Part shown: one piece after another, positions 34,651-44,202 of the stretch | Layout of the letters: every line of letters starts with the position of its first letter | Position numbering within the stretch: position 1 is the first letter of the stretch | Assembly (NCBI RefSeq): GCF_021183825.1 | Contig: NZ_CP089211.1 | Span: 930,001 to 994,000, forward strand | Direction: 5' to 3' | DNA length: 64,000 bases | Source: Sinomicrobium kalidii | GTDB lineage: Bacteria; Bacteroidota; Bacteroidia; Flavobacteriales; Flavobacteriaceae | Notes under the pieces: generated by a model | Told to the model about the DNA's origin: nothing | Seen by the model: only the letters and a program-made list of their open reading frames with translations | Database searches by the model: none | Program-made: the position numbers and the translations under genes

Positions 34651-35436
34651 TTGAAGATATTTGATTTTCTCAATTTCACAATTATCGACCTTGTAGATAT
34701 TGTACTGGTAGCCTTTTTACTGTATTATGTATATAAACTGGTAAAAGGGACTGTTGCAGTCAATATCTTTATCGGTTTTGGTATCATCTATCTTATCTGG
34801 AGAATTACCGAAGTGTTGCAGATGCATATGATGAGCAGTATTTTCGGCAGTTTTATGAGTGTCGGATTTTTTGCACTCATCGTACTCTTCCAGCAGGAAA
34901 TCCGCAAATTCCTCCTAACCATAGGCTCCACCAACCTGGCCAACCGGAAAAACATCAAAAAGTATTTCCGTTTTTTCAAGGATGATGGTTTTGACATCCA
35001 GACCAATATAAAAGCCCTTGTGACCGCCTGCGAAAAACTCGGAAATTCCAGGACCGGCGCTTTGCTGGTGATAGAACGCAACACCCCGCTCGACTTTGTA
35101 AAGAATACCGGGGACAACATGTACATCAAAATAACCGTCCCCATCATAGAAAGTATTTTTTACAAAAACAGCCCGTTGCACGACGGAGCAGTGATCATAA
35201 ACGGTAACTATATTGTGGCCACACGGGTTGTACTTCCCGTATCCAATGAAAGAAGTATCCCTTTAAGGTTCGGCCTCCGGCACCGCGCCGCCATAGGCAT
35301 AACAGATAAAACCGATGCGGTTGTACTCGTGGTCAGTGAAGAAACCGGACAGATTTCCTATATTAAAGACGGCCAGTTCACCCTCTTTGACAATACGGAT
35401 GAACTCATTACACTTATCGAAGAGGACCTGGGTTAA
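34651..35436 (+). CDS. cdaA: Diadenylate cyclase (c-di-AMP synthase), CdaA type
   Basis: Makes cyclic di-AMP from two ATP; c-di-AMP controls turgor, K+ uptake and wall homeostasis. The 261-aa protein starts with three predicted membrane helices (about 10-85: IIDLVDIVLVAFLLYYV, VNIFIGFGIIYLIW, MSVGFFALIVLF). The DAC domain follows with the catalytic HDGAVII and GLRHRAAIGIT motifs (DGA and RHR). The start is TTG at 34651. An in-frame stop lies 27 nt upstream, and the first membrane helix begins too early for a later start. It is often next to folP in this phylum, but not here. Confidence 0.95.
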   Translation: MKIFDFLNFTIIDLVDIVLVAFLLYYVYKLVKGTVAVNIFIGFGIIYLIWRITEVLQMHMMSSIFGSFMSVGFFALIVLFQQEIRKFLLTIGSTNLANRKNIKKYFRFFKDDGFDIQTNIKALVTACEKLGNSRTGALLVIERNTPLDFVKNTGDNMYIKITVPIIESIFYKNSPLHDGAVIINGNYIVATRVVLPVSNERSIPLRFGLRHRAAIGITDKTDAVVLVVSEETGQISYIKDGQFTLFDNTDELITLIEEDLG

Positions 35437-36181
35437 ATAACCTGAATAACGGACCGGAAAAACAACAGTTCTACAGGACTGAAATACTTTTGACTCATGT
35501 TGCTTAAACATTATTCACGTTGACCAAACCACAAACCTTTGAAGCCCGGAAAACAGCCATAAACACAACCCGGTTTACGCCGGAAGGGGTTCGGTTTGCT
35601 GCATACGCAAATGCAAAAACGACCAACTGAAAACCGGTCCGCCCCCTTACCGGGGTATTTTTACAACTCATCTATCCCGGTTCGGGGTATACGTATTCCC
35701 TTAGAACATGTTTAAAAAAGATTCACATAAAATATTGAACTCCATATTCTGTTCACGCTGCTAAGCAACAAATTGCAAAGGCCCGGACCTTCCACAATTC
35801 CGACTGCGTTAGTACAGGCAGGCTAAGGACAAAGTACCATTAAGTTTTTTACAAAGGAAGGAATGTCGAACCGCAGAATGACGAAGTAATATATAATACA
35901 ACGCATAAAACTTTAGCATTCGCTGTTCGGCATTCATTATTCGTTATTGATTTCGTTATCACCGTGTTATACTATAACTCCCGTGTACAAATCTCTGCGT
36001 CACTTCGCCTGCCCTGTCCATGTCGGCAGACAGGTTTATGAGGTTCTTTGGAATTTTACCTGTCACAGGCCTTATTTAACCGCAGGTTACATAAACTATT
36101 CTATTGAAATTAAGAGCCCGTCCGAATATGTAACCTGAAAAGTGCACTCCATTCCTTTCGCTCCATAAACGAATAACTTCT
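35437..36181. other. Intergenic region without supported gene
   Basis: About 745 nt of non-coding sequence. Positions 35501-35520 share 20 nt with 42772-42795 (GCTTAAACATTATTCACGTT). A hairpin CTGCC...GGCAG occurs near 36009-36030. The phrase 'cattcgctgttcggcattcattattcgttatt' near 35918 is low-complexity and typical of flavobacterial spacer DNA. A 63-codon plus-strand frame at 35947 has no coding character. Confidence 0.5.
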
Positions 36182-36189
36182 TATCTTTG
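36182..36189 (+). promoter_or_regulatory. Minus-7 promoter element of truA
   Basis: TATCTTTG, an exact TAnnTTTG box 24 nt before the TTG start. The leader would be about 18 nt, which supports that start. Confidence 0.6.
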
Positions 36190-36212
36190 TACCTTCAAAA
36201 GACCATTTTCCC

Positions 36213-36980
36213 TTGCGCTATTTTATAGAGTTATCATATCACGGAAAGCATTATCACGGCTGGCAAAGGCAACCCAATGCCCCTTCCGTGCAGGAGACAC
36301 TGGAAAACGGGCTTTCGCTATTGCTCCGGGAACCCGTAACTATTACCGGGGCCGGAAGAACAGATGCCGGGGTACATGCCAGGCAAATGTTTGCCCACTT
36401 CGATTCCGAAGCCGGGCTGCATACCAAAGATTTTGCCTACAAGCTGAATGCATTGCTTGCCAGGGATATTGCCATACACCGTATATTTACGGTAGCCGAC
36501 GAGGCGCATGCCCGTTTCGATGCCGTATCAAGAACATATGAATACTGGATCAATCAAAGTAAAAACCCGTTCCTGGACGGGCTGTCCTATTACCTGCGGC
36601 ACCCTCCGGATATCGACAAGATGAACCGGGCGGCAGAAATCATAATGAAATATTCGGACTTTCAATGCTTTTCAAAGTCAAAAACCGATGTAAAAACATA
36701 TTTCTGCGAAATATCCCATGCCCGATGGGTATTTACAGACGAAAAACTGGTCTTTACCATCACGGCAGACCGGTTTCTCCGCAATATGGTCCGGGCCATT
36801 GTGGGGACCCTCCTGGAAGTAGGGTCGGGAAAAATGCCGGTAGAAAACGTTAAAAAAATCATAGAAAGCAAAAATAGAAGTGAAGCGGGCGTGTCAGTTC
36901 CCGCACATGGTTTATATTTAACCCGAATTGAATATCCTTTTGTCCGGAATGAAAAGGAGCATCATGGCAACCGGACATAG
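36213..36980 (+). CDS. truA: tRNA pseudouridine(38-40) synthase
   Basis: Converts uridines 38-40 of the tRNA anticodon arm to pseudouridine. The 255-aa protein starts with the TruA signature RYFIELSYHGKHYHGWQRQP. It has the catalytic motif GAGRTDAGVHARQMFAHFD with the nucleophilic Asp, then RFDAVSRTYEYWI and FLRNMVRAIVGTLLEVG. It begins with TTG at 36213; the conserved start of the family and the minus-7 box 24 nt upstream both fit. The next gene, an ABC exporter, starts 132 nt downstream. Confidence 0.96.
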   Translation: MRYFIELSYHGKHYHGWQRQPNAPSVQETLENGLSLLLREPVTITGAGRTDAGVHARQMFAHFDSEAGLHTKDFAYKLNALLARDIAIHRIFTVADEAHARFDAVSRTYEYWINQSKNPFLDGLSYYLRHPPDIDKMNRAAEIIMKYSDFQCFSKSKTDVKTYFCEISHARWVFTDEKLVFTITADRFLRNMVRAIVGTLLEVGSGKMPVENVKKIIESKNRSEAGVSVPAHGLYLTRIEYPFVRNEKEHHGNRT

Positions 36981-37112
36981 GTACCGGGGCACACCGTTCC
37001 GGACACGGAAAAACAAACGCATCCCGGAAAACAATAAAAGCAACCGGGCCGGATATAACAAAGAGCGCCTCCGGGCTTAACAAACTGTCCCGGCCCTAAC
37101 CCTAAAAAAGTA

Positions 37113-38882
37113 ATGAGCACCAACAAAGGAACTGCATTTGACTTCAGCCTTTTTAAAAGGCTCATGAAACACGCACGTCACTACAGGCTTATCTTTTACA
37201 GTGTGGCACTTATTGCCGTCCTGGTATCCGTGTTTTCCGTAGCCAGACCTTACCTGCTCAAGATCACCGTAGATGATTACATACAACACAAGGACTACGA
37301 AGGCATGCTGTTTTTTATAGTCCTTATGATCATAACACTCATTTGCGGTGTTGTCAGCCAGTTGTCTTTTATCTATTACGCCAACTGGCTGGGGCAGTCC
37401 ATCATCAGGGATATCCGTATACAGCTCTTAAAGCACATGCTCGGGTTTAAGATGAAGTATTACGACAATTCCTCCATAGGCATACTGGTAACCAGAGCCG
37501 TAAGTGACATGCAGCGCATCGGGGAAATATTCAGCCAGGGACTTTTCATGATCGTGAGCGACCTGTTGCAAATGTTTGTCGTGGCCGGGGTAATGCTTTT
37601 TACAAGCTGGAAACTCTCCCTTATTGTATTTGCCATACTCCCCCTTATCCTTTATGCCACACGCCTGTTCCAGAAGGCCATGAAAGTGGCTTTTACAGAA
37701 GTAAGGGCACAGGTGGCCAACCTCAACTCTTTTGTTCAGGAACGCATTTCGGGAATGAAGATCGTACAGCTCTATACCCGGGAAGACATCGAGCACAAAA
37801 AATTCGGGGAAATCAACGAAAAACACAAAAAAGCCTGGCTCAAGACCGTTTGGTACAACTCCATATTCTTCCCCGTGGCCGAACTGGCCTCTTCCATAAC
37901 CATCGGGCTCGTAGTCTGGTACGGGGGACTGCGTACCATTGCGGGGGACGATATCGAGCTGGGGAGCGTTTTCATGTTTATCGAAATGTCACAAATGCTG
38001 TTCCGTCCGCTGCGACAGATCGCCGATAAGTTCAACACCCTGCAAATGGGAATGGTAGCCGCCGGTCGTGTATTCGGCATACTGGACACCAGCAGTTCTA
38101 TTGAAGACAAGGGCATGGTTACGGCCAGCAACCTCAAGGGACACATCCGTTTCAAAGACGTACATTTCGGATACCTGAAAGACGAGGAAGTGCTGCACGG
38201 CATCTCTTTTGAGGTCAAACCCGGTCAAACCATCGCCATTGTAGGTGCTACGGGAGCAGGAAAATCTACCATTATCAATCTCCTGAACCGTTTTTACGAA
38301 ATAAATTCCGGAGCCATACAGATTGACGGAGTGAATATCAGCGACTATGCACTCACGTCCCTGAGAAGCCGTATTGCCGTAGTATTGCAGGATGTATTCC
38401 TCTTTGCCGATACCATATTCCACAATATTACCCTTAAAAACCCGGAAATAACAGAACAACAGGTTCACGAAGCGGCCAAAAGTATCGGTATCCACGATTT
38501 TATAATGAGCCTCCCCGGCGGATATAATTACAATGTAAAAGAAAGAGGAACCATGCTGTCCAGCGGCCAACGCCAGCTCATCGCCTTTTTACGGGCGTAC
38601 GTGAGCAACCCGGATATCCTGGTACTCGACGAAGCCACTTCATCTGTCGACTCCCATTCGGAACAACTCATTCAGAACGCTACCGAAAAAATCACCGAAG
38701 GCCGGACTTCCATCGTCATAGCACACCGCCTGGCCACTATTAAAAAAGCAGATAAAATAATGGTGATGGATGCCGGAAAAGTGGTGGAATCGGGTACGCA
38801 CCGCGAACTCCTGCAAAAAGAAGGCGGTTACTACAAAAACCTCTACGAGGTACAGTTCATGGCCGAGGAAGAAACCATTTAA
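37113..38882 (+). CDS. ABC transporter, fused permease and ATPase (MsbA/MdlB-like exporter)
   Basis: The 589-aa half-transporter works as a homodimer or heterodimer. The N-terminal six-helix exporter domain spans about 15-320 (LIFYSVALIAVLVSVFSV, GMLFFIVLMIITLICGVV, LSLIVFAILPLILYATRLF). The nucleotide-binding domain spans about 345-585, with Walker A GATGAGKSTI, Q-loop VLQDVFLF, signature LSSGQRQL, Walker B ILVLDEATSSVD and H-loop IVIAHRLATI. Members of this group export lipids, drugs or peptides; the substrate cannot be told from sequence. Confidence 0.93.
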   Translation: MSTNKGTAFDFSLFKRLMKHARHYRLIFYSVALIAVLVSVFSVARPYLLKITVDDYIQHKDYEGMLFFIVLMIITLICGVVSQLSFIYYANWLGQSIIRDIRIQLLKHMLGFKMKYYDNSSIGILVTRAVSDMQRIGEIFSQGLFMIVSDLLQMFVVAGVMLFTSWKLSLIVFAILPLILYATRLFQKAMKVAFTEVRAQVANLNSFVQERISGMKIVQLYTREDIEHKKFGEINEKHKKAWLKTVWYNSIFFPVAELASSITIGLVVWYGGLRTIAGDDIELGSVFMFIEMSQMLFRPLRQIADKFNTLQMGMVAAGRVFGILDTSSSIEDKGMVTASNLKGHIRFKDVHFGYLKDEEVLHGISFEVKPGQTIAIVGATGAGKSTIINLLNRFYEINSGAIQIDGVNISDYALTSLRSRIAVVLQDVFLFADTIFHNITLKNPEITEQQVHEAAKSIGIHDFIMSLPGGYNYNVKERGTMLSSGQRQLIAFLRAYVSNPDILVLDEATSSVDSHSEQLIQNATEKITEGRTSIVIAHRLATIKKADKIMVMDAGKVVESGTHRELLQKEGGYYKNLYEVQFMAEEETI

Positions 38883-39071
38883 AATGTGTTGATCTGCCAA
38901 TGTGCCGATCGGATAATGAAATAGGATTATTTTTATTTATGCGCACGATAATAATTGCTAAATAGCACCCCTCACTACTCCTTTTCAACCCGGACAATCC
39001 GAAAACCCAACATTGGCACATTAACTAATTGACACATTCGCTAATTAACCAATAAAACCTCAATTAATACA

Positions 39072-39566
39072 ATGACTAAAATCCTGCTTTTATCCGATAC
39101 CCACAGCCATATGGACAATACCATTCTCAAATATGCCAGGCAGGCCGACGAGGTATGGCATGCCGGGGATATCGGTAATCTCGCCGTGACCGACAGCCTG
39201 AAGAACACAGCTCCGCTCCGTGCGGTTTACGGCAATATTGACAGTGCAGATGCCCGAAAAGAATTCCCCGAACACAACCGGTTTATGTGCGAAGGCGTTG
39301 ACATATGGATCACACACATAGGCGGGTATCCCGGGAGGTACGACAAAAGGGTCAGGGAAGAGCTGCGTAAAGACCCGCCCAAACTCTTTATTTGCGGGCA
39401 TTCCCATATATTAAAAGTCATGTATGACAAAAAACTGGACCTGTTGCACATGAATCCCGGAGCAGCAGGCAAATACGGACTCCACCAGGTCCGCACCATG
39501 CTTCGCTTCGTTATAGACAAGGATCAGATCAGGGACCTTGAAATTGTGGAACTGGGAAAGAAATAG
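39072..39566 (+). CDS. YfcE-type metallophosphoesterase
   Basis: The 164-aa protein shows the complete small calcineurin-like phosphoesterase set: LLSDTHSH (motif I), WHAGDIGN (II), AVYGNIDSAD (III) and FICGHSHILK plus LHMNPGAAG (IV and V). These place a two-metal centre acting on phosphodiesters; the physiological substrate is unknown. It stands alone between spacers. Upstream DNA (38883-39071) contains simple 'attggcacattaactaattgacacatt' repeats and no exact minus-7 box. Confidence 0.92.
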   Translation: MTKILLLSDTHSHMDNTILKYARQADEVWHAGDIGNLAVTDSLKNTAPLRAVYGNIDSADARKEFPEHNRFMCEGVDIWITHIGGYPGRYDKRVREELRKDPPKLFICGHSHILKVMYDKKLDLLHMNPGAAGKYGLHQVRTMLRFVIDKDQIRDLEIVELGKK

Positions 39567-40025
39567 CGGAGTTAAAGAGGTAAAAGGAGATTCTTCGCTT
39601 CACTCCGAATGACACCTTCCCCATTTTAATAATAGAAAGTCTTGTTGTTGGGTTTACAGGTTATTGCGTTAATGAGGTATTCGGTTATTGAGTTCATGCG
39701 TGATGCCTAAATAACTGAAATACAATTTCACAGCCGGCTAAAACCACTGTACCTTTCAGCACACGTGGTTTGGTTTTTAGTAAGTGAAAGCAGGCAGGAA
39801 ACCGGAAACGATCCCGGGTTTACAATATATCAGCCTCACATACAACATTCAACTCAAAAAACACTCGTGTATCCGTGGCAAAACCAAAACCGGAAACTTA
39901 CAACAAACGAAAAACCCCACAACCTTTGATCCTGATCCCATAAAACCCATACGCTCCCTATCCCAAAAAGCCCGACAAACTAAAGCTCTCAAAAAACAAG
40001 GGTTTCCGAGCGAAGCGAGGGACAA
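39567..40025. other. Intergenic region with dispersed repeat (copy 1)
   Basis: No gene is supported. Positions 39640-39945 are related to 47720-47935. Both contain 'aggttattg', 'gtgatgccta', 'cgtgtatccgtggcaaaacc' and 'ccccacaacctttgatcctg' in the same order; copy 1 carries about 105 nt extra in the middle. The plus-strand frame at 39784-40059 is inside the repeat and looks non-coding. Confidence 0.6.
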
Positions 40026-40058
40026 AAAAACCCGCCTGCATAACACAGACGGGTTTTA
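40026..40058. terminator. Bidirectional terminator between the phosphoesterase and DUF4293 genes
   Basis: AAAACCCG-CCTG and CAGA-CGGGTTTT form a stem with flanking A and T runs. It serves the minus-strand DUF4293 gene ending at 40087, and any plus-strand read-through. Confidence 0.75.
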
Positions 40059-40086
40059 ACGCACTAATACTACTAAGATTTCAGGT

Positions 40087-40497
40087 TTATCGCAACCGGT
40101 CTACAGATTTTACGAGATCTTCATCCTTTTTGATGGCCTTATTGGCCAAAACTAAAAAAACGATAGAAACAACAGGAAGAAATATCCCAATACCCTTCTC
40201 TGAAATATTACTTTCTCCGGATAAATTTAGCGACCGATACGCAAATACTCCTAGTAAAATTAAGTTTAATATCATGTTCAATCTGTTCAGCACAAATTGA
40301 TTTTTTCTCTTCTTAAACGCAAAGATGGAAATTACTCCCAAAATTGCCGACACTATGAACATTACCATGGCCCATAATTCTGATGCGGCATACACCGAAA
40401 CGCCCTCAGCATCTTTCCACAAAGATAATACAAAAGGCAATACACCACTTACCAAAACCACAATAATTAGATATATACTCTGTATTCTTTGTAACAT
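40087..40497 (-). CDS. DUF4293 family membrane protein
   Basis: The 136-aa protein has four predicted membrane helices: IYLIIVVLVSGVLPFVL at 8-25, LWAMVMFIVSAILGVISIF at about 41-60, LNMILNLILLGVFAY at about 73-88, and IGIFLPVVSIVFLVLA at about 102-118. The start MLQRIQSIYL is characteristic of DUF4293, a Bacteroidota family of unknown function that is commonly encoded divergently from rho, as here. It has its own exact minus-7 box 21 nt upstream. Confidence 0.88.
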   Translation of the reverse strand: MLQRIQSIYLIIVVLVSGVLPFVLSLWKDAEGVSVYAASELWAMVMFIVSAILGVISIFAFKKRKNQFVLNRLNMILNLILLGVFAYRSLNLSGESNISEKGIGIFLPVVSIVFLVLANKAIKKDEDLVKSVDRLR

Positions 40498-40517
40498 CTT
40501 CCTGCCAGAAATATGAG

Positions 40518-40525
40518 CAAAAATA
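40518..40525 (-). promoter_or_regulatory. Minus-7 promoter element of the DUF4293 gene
   Basis: Reads TATTTTTG on the minus strand, 21 nt before the ATG at 40497. Confidence 0.6.
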
Positions 40526-40562
40526 AGAGTTCTTTTTAAAAAATACAGCCGGTTTATGAAAA

Positions 40563-40570
40563 TAAATTTG
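40563..40570 (+). promoter_or_regulatory. Minus-7 promoter element of rho
   Basis: TAAATTTG, an exact box. The predicted rho leader is about 140 nt, long enough for the autogenous control known for rho genes in other bacteria. No attenuator fold was identified in it. Confidence 0.55.
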
Positions 40571-40716
40571 TAATATTGCGGTATCCATTCGTAACCAACT
40601 CAAAACAAGGTTCGTTTGACTTCGATTTTTTTTTCACTTTGATGCTCATCCCAAAACATACAAACCGGACTTAACAGAGCACTTCAAAAGAATTAATTAA
40701 CTTATTTAACATTTCA

Positions 40717-42417
40717 ATGTTCGACATTTCAGATTTAAAAGGAAAGAAATTAGCTGAATTACAGGAAATTGCAAAAGGTTTAAGTATCCCCAAATTCAGG
40801 ACACTTAAAAAAATGGATTTGATATACCAGATTCTGGACGTACAGGCGACAAATCCGAAAACTGTAACGGAGCAGAAAACCGCTTCATCTTCTGCAGGCA
40901 GTGGAGAAACTGCACCCAAGGAAAAGGAAAGAAAAACACGCAGGACAAGAATAAAAAAGGTTCCTGCCGATACACCATCCAAACCCAAGACCACACAAGA
41001 CAGGGGAGACAGCAACGAAAAAAAGGCCCAGGAACACACTCCCCAGAAAAATACAATTCAGAAAAACACCCCCCAGGAGCACGCTCCACAGAAAAATACC
41101 CCCCAGCCTTCCCAGAAAAAGCAAAGAGAGGAAAAGCAGGAAGATACGGACAGCCAGCCCAAAGACAAGAAGAAGGAATACACGGCCGGCAAAGGGCAGC
41201 AACACCAGAAAAAAAGCAACAACAACAATAATCACCAGTCCTATAACAAGGAGAATTTCGACAAAGAAAAAAAGAACCGTTATAAAGACCCCGATTTTGA
41301 ATTTGACGGTATTGTGGAAAGTGAAGGGGTACTGGACATCATGCAGGACGGATACGGTTTTCTCCGCTCTTCCGATTACAATTACCTTTCATCCCCGGAT
41401 GACATTTACGTATCACAGTCACAAATAAGACTGTTTGGATTAAAAACGGGAGATACCGTGCTCGGTAGCATACGCCCCCCGAAAGAGGGTGAAAAGTACT
41501 TTCCGCTTATCCGGGTGACCAAGATTAACGGACTGGCACCCCAGGTAGTACGAGACCGCGTGGCCTTTGAACACCTGACACCGCTTTTCCCCGAAGAAAA
41601 ATTCCGGATCGCAGAAAGGCAAAGTACGGTTTCCACCCGTATCGTGGATCTCTTTTCTCCTATTGGAAAAGGACAACGGGGAATGATTGTTTCCCAGCCC
41701 AAAACGGGTAAGACCATGTTGTTGAAAGATATTGCCAATGCCATTGCCGCCAATCACCCGGAAGTGTATTTGCTGGTACTGCTCATCGATGAACGCCCGG
41801 AGGAAGTTACCGACATGCAACGCAGCGTACACGGCGAAGTTGTGGCCTCTACCTTTGACGAGCCGGCAGACCGGCACGTAAAAGTGGCCAACATTGTATT
41901 GGAAAAAGCAAAACGACTGGTAGAATGCGGCCATGACGTAGTAATACTGCTCGACTCCATCACCAGGCTGGCCAGGGCGTACAACACGGTACAACCCGCC
42001 AGCGGGAAAGTACTGAGCGGTGGTGTGGATGCCAATGCACTGCACAAACCCAAGCGTTTCTTCGGAGCTGCGCGAAACATTGAAGGCGGAGGTTCCCTTT
42101 CCATTATAGCCACGGCACTTACCGAAACCGGCTCCAAGATGGATGAAGTGATCTTTGAAGAATTCAAGGGAACGGGTAACATGGAACTCCAGCTCGACAG
42201 GCGTATTGCCAACAGAAGGATATTCCCGGCCATCGACCTTATTTCGTCAAGTACCAGACGGGACGACCTTCTGCTCGACGAAAACACCATACAACGGATG
42301 TGGATCATGCGAAAATACCTTGCCGACATGAATCCCGTGGAGGCCATGGAATTTATGGACGGCCGTATTAAAAGGACAGCGAACAACGAAGAATTTCTGC
42401 TGACCATGAACCAGTAA
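40717..42417 (+). CDS. rho: Transcription termination factor Rho
   Basis: Hexameric RNA-dependent ATPase that ends transcription. The 566-aa protein starts with a Rho_N helix bundle at 1-45 ([19 protein letters not shown]). A long disordered insertion rich in Lys, Gln, Asn and Thr follows at about 50-185 ([18 protein letters not shown] repeats). The RNA-binding cold-shock domain is at about 195-280 ([21 protein letters not shown]). The ATPase core has Walker [29 protein letters not shown] (Walker B-like), [18 protein letters not shown] and the arginine-finger region [12 protein letters not shown]. Such insertions are usual in Bacteroidota Rho. Confidence 0.98.
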   Translation: MFDISDLKGKKLAELQEIAKGLSIPKFRTLKKMDLIYQILDVQATNPKTVTEQKTASSSAGSGETAPKEKERKTRRTRIKKVPADTPSKPKTTQDRGDSNEKKAQEHTPQKNTIQKNTPQEHAPQKNTPQPSQKKQREEKQEDTDSQPKDKKKEYTAGKGQQHQKKSNNNNNHQSYNKENFDKEKKNRYKDPDFEFDGIVESEGVLDIMQDGYGFLRSSDYNYLSSPDDIYVSQSQIRLFGLKTGDTVLGSIRPPKEGEKYFPLIRVTKINGLAPQVVRDRVAFEHLTPLFPEEKFRIAERQSTVSTRIVDLFSPIGKGQRGMIVSQPKTGKTMLLKDIANAIAANHPEVYLLVLLIDERPEEVTDMQRSVHGEVVASTFDEPADRHVKVANIVLEKAKRLVECGHDVVILLDSITRLARAYNTVQPASGKVLSGGVDANALHKPKRFFGAARNIEGGGSLSIIATALTETGSKMDEVIFEEFKGTGNMELQLDRRIANRRIFPAIDLISSSTRRDDLLLDENTIQRMWIMRKYLADMNPVEAMEFMDGRIKRTANNEEFLLTMNQ

Positions 42418-42467
42418 CAGGCCGGCCGTTCCTCCGGAAACGGTATCGTACAGCTCAAATAATAAAC

Positions 42468-42511
42468 AATTCCCAAAGGATGAAACCGTTTTTCCTCCCT
42501 TTGGGAATTTT
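42468..42511 (+). terminator. Terminator downstream of rho
   Basis: AATTCCCAAAGG (42468-42479) pairs with CCTTTGGGAATT (42499-42510), followed by T-rich sequence. The stem is strong and lies 50 nt after the rho stop. Confidence 0.75.
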
Positions 42512-42795
42512 AATTAAAATAACGTGAATATTGGAGAAGAAAAAAGCTCCCCTCTTGAGGGACGGGGAGTTTGAACAGGCCCAAATTTTGGGTATATCCC
42601 CGGCTTTTGTATTTTTCCTGTGGCTTGGGCTTTCAAACCCTCCGACCAGACTAAAGTCTGCCCACCTCCCTTCTCCCGATCCCGATGGATATCGGTACAA
42701 TCGGGATCAAGGGAGGAGCTTGTTTGACATCTCAAGCAAGGGGTGTAATTTTGAAAAGCTTTTTATTCATAGCGCTTAAACATTATTCACGTTAA
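42507..42795. repeat. Composite intergenic repeat module between rho and the GNAT gene
   Basis: Ends match in inverted orientation: TAACGTGAATA near 42519-42529 and TATTCACGTTA near 42784-42794. Inside lie a CCCCTCTTGAGGG-type palindrome (42545-42569) and REP-like copy 2 (42620-42666). A second hairpin, 'tcccgatcccgatgg...atcgggatcaaggga', spans about 42675-42715. It resembles a decayed MITE-like module, but no target-site duplication was confirmed. Confidence 0.5.
42620..42666. repeat. REP-like dispersed palindromic element, copy 2
   Basis: Same order as copy 1: GTGGCTTGGGCTTTC, AACCCTCCG, then CAGACT-aa-AGTCTG and CCCACC. The inner stem has changed from CCGGACT to CAGACT on both arms, so pairing is preserved. 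Confidence 0.65.
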
Positions 42796-42811
42796 AATAC
42801 CTTAACCCAAA

Positions 42812-43369
42812 ATGATAGCATACGATCTGGCCCGGTCTGAAACAGACCTTGAAGGCATACTCGAATTACAGCAAAAAAACTTCCCGGACAACCTGTCTCC
42901 GGAAGAAGCCAAAGACCAGGGATTCGTAACCGTACGCCACGACCCCGATATATTAAGCCGGATGAACAGGGAAGCCCAAAGCATTATAGCCAGGTACAAT
43001 AACAAAGTCGTAGGATATTGCCTTGCGATGACAAAAAGCTTCAAAAACGACATCCCCGTGCTTATCCCCATGTTCAACACCATAGACGAACTGTCCTTTA
43101 ACGGGAAAGCACTGCGCGATGTCAACTATATCGTATCCGGGCAGGTATGCATAGACAGGGAACACCGCGGAAAAGGTATTCTCGACAAGCTATATGCGCA
43201 TTACAGGGACACCTATAAACACACTTACACCTATGTTATTACCGAAATAGTTACCACAAACCAAAGGTCGATAAAAGCCCATCAAAGGATCGGCTTTGAA
43301 CACCTCTACAGCTATACCGATCCCGACAACACCGGCTGGGACATTGTTATCTGGGATTGGAATGCCTGA
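42812..43369 (+). CDS. GNAT-family N-acetyltransferase
   Basis: The 185-aa protein is a single GNAT domain. It has VVGYCLAMTKS (beta4), YIVSGQVCIDREHRGKGILDKLYAHYRDTY with the acetyl-CoA pyrophosphate-binding R/Q-x-x-G-x-G/A loop (REHRGKGI), and NQRSIKAHQRIGFEHLYSY in the C-terminal half. The substrate is unknown. It is preceded by the composite repeat module and is monocistronic as far as can be seen. Confidence 0.87.
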   Translation: MIAYDLARSETDLEGILELQQKNFPDNLSPEEAKDQGFVTVRHDPDILSRMNREAQSIIARYNNKVVGYCLAMTKSFKNDIPVLIPMFNTIDELSFNGKALRDVNYIVSGQVCIDREHRGKGILDKLYAHYRDTYKHTYTYVITEIVTTNQRSIKAHQRIGFEHLYSYTDPDNTGWDIVIWDWNA

Positions 43370-43482
43370 AAAAACAGCCCCTGTTTATCGCAAATTTTAA
43401 TTTAACGGGGAATCCTTATTTTTATACGCGGATTTCAATGTGAAACCGTCATCATTCTTTTAAACAAAGAAACAGCCACAGC

Positions 43483-44202
43483 ATGACATCTCCCGCAAGA
43501 AAAATATTACTCGTTGAAGACGACCCGAAGGTATGCTCTTTTATCAACAGAGGACTGAGCGAGGAAGGATTTGAAATGACCGTTGCCATGAACGGCAAAC
43601 AGGGTTTGGAATGGGCGGAGTCGTCCGTTTTCGATCTTTTGATCCTCGATATCATGCTCCCGGATATCAACGGACTGGATATCTGCACGGCCGTCCGGAA
43701 AGACAATCAGCGCACTCCCATCCTGTTTCTTACGGCGCTGGGAAGTGCTGAAAATATTGCTCTCGGACTGGACAGCGGCGCAGATGACTACCTGGTCAAG
43801 CCCTTTAAATTCATAGAGCTCGTGGCACGGATCAAGAGCCTGCTCCGACGTTCCGATAATTTCGGCAACCGTTTTATACATGAAGAAGCGATATACAGGT
43901 TTGCCGATCTCGAAGTCAATGACACTACCAAGACCGTTACCAGAAACCGGGAAGAGATCAATCTTACTTCAACCGAGTATCGCCTGCTCCTCATGTTTTT
44001 AAGGACCCCCTACCGGGTACTTTCCCGCCAGGAAATCCTGGAACACGTATGGGGCGTAAACTTTGATATCGGCACCAACGTAGTGGACGTTTATGTCAAT
44101 TACCTGCGGAAAAAACTTGAGAAAGTCTACAAAACACGCCTGATCCATACCGTTATCGGCATGGGTTACGTATTAAAGGATGAAGATGAACACGAGAAAT
44201 AA
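43483..44202 (+). CDS. OmpR/PhoB-family response regulator
   Basis: The 239-aa protein has a receiver domain at 6-120 with acidic pair ED(D) at 12-14, phospho-acceptor Asp56 in LLILDIMLPD, Thr in FLTALGS and Lys in DYLVKPFKF. A winged-helix trans_reg_C domain follows at about 135-235 (LTSTEYRLLLMFLRTP, LSRQEILEHVWGVNFD, NVVDVYVNYLRKKLE, IHTVIGMGYVL). The 3' end overlaps the kinase gene. The upstream DNA contains ATTTTAATTT at 43394-43403, as does the repeat array at 45549-45592, hinting at autoregulation. Confidence 0.95.
   Translation: MTSPARKILLVEDDPKVCSFINRGLSEEGFEMTVAMNGKQGLEWAESSVFDLLILDIMLPDINGLDICTAVRKDNQRTPILFLTALGSAENIALGLDSGADDYLVKPFKFIELVARIKSLLRRSDNFGNRFIHEEAIYRFADLEVNDTTKTVTRNREEINLTSTEYRLLLMFLRTPYRVLSRQEILEHVWGVNFDIGTNVVDVYVNYLRKKLEKVYKTRLIHTVIGMGYVLKDEDEHEK

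Noticed and set aside
35947..36138. 63-codon plus-strand frame in the spacer before truA
   Set aside because: No promoter box, no conserved motif, and spacer-type repeated phrases within it.
39784..40059. 91-codon plus-strand frame rich in Lys and Pro before the DUF4293 gene
   Set aside because: It lies in the dispersed spacer repeat shared with 47720-47935 and ends in the terminator stem. The other copy does not keep an equivalent frame in the part I could compare.
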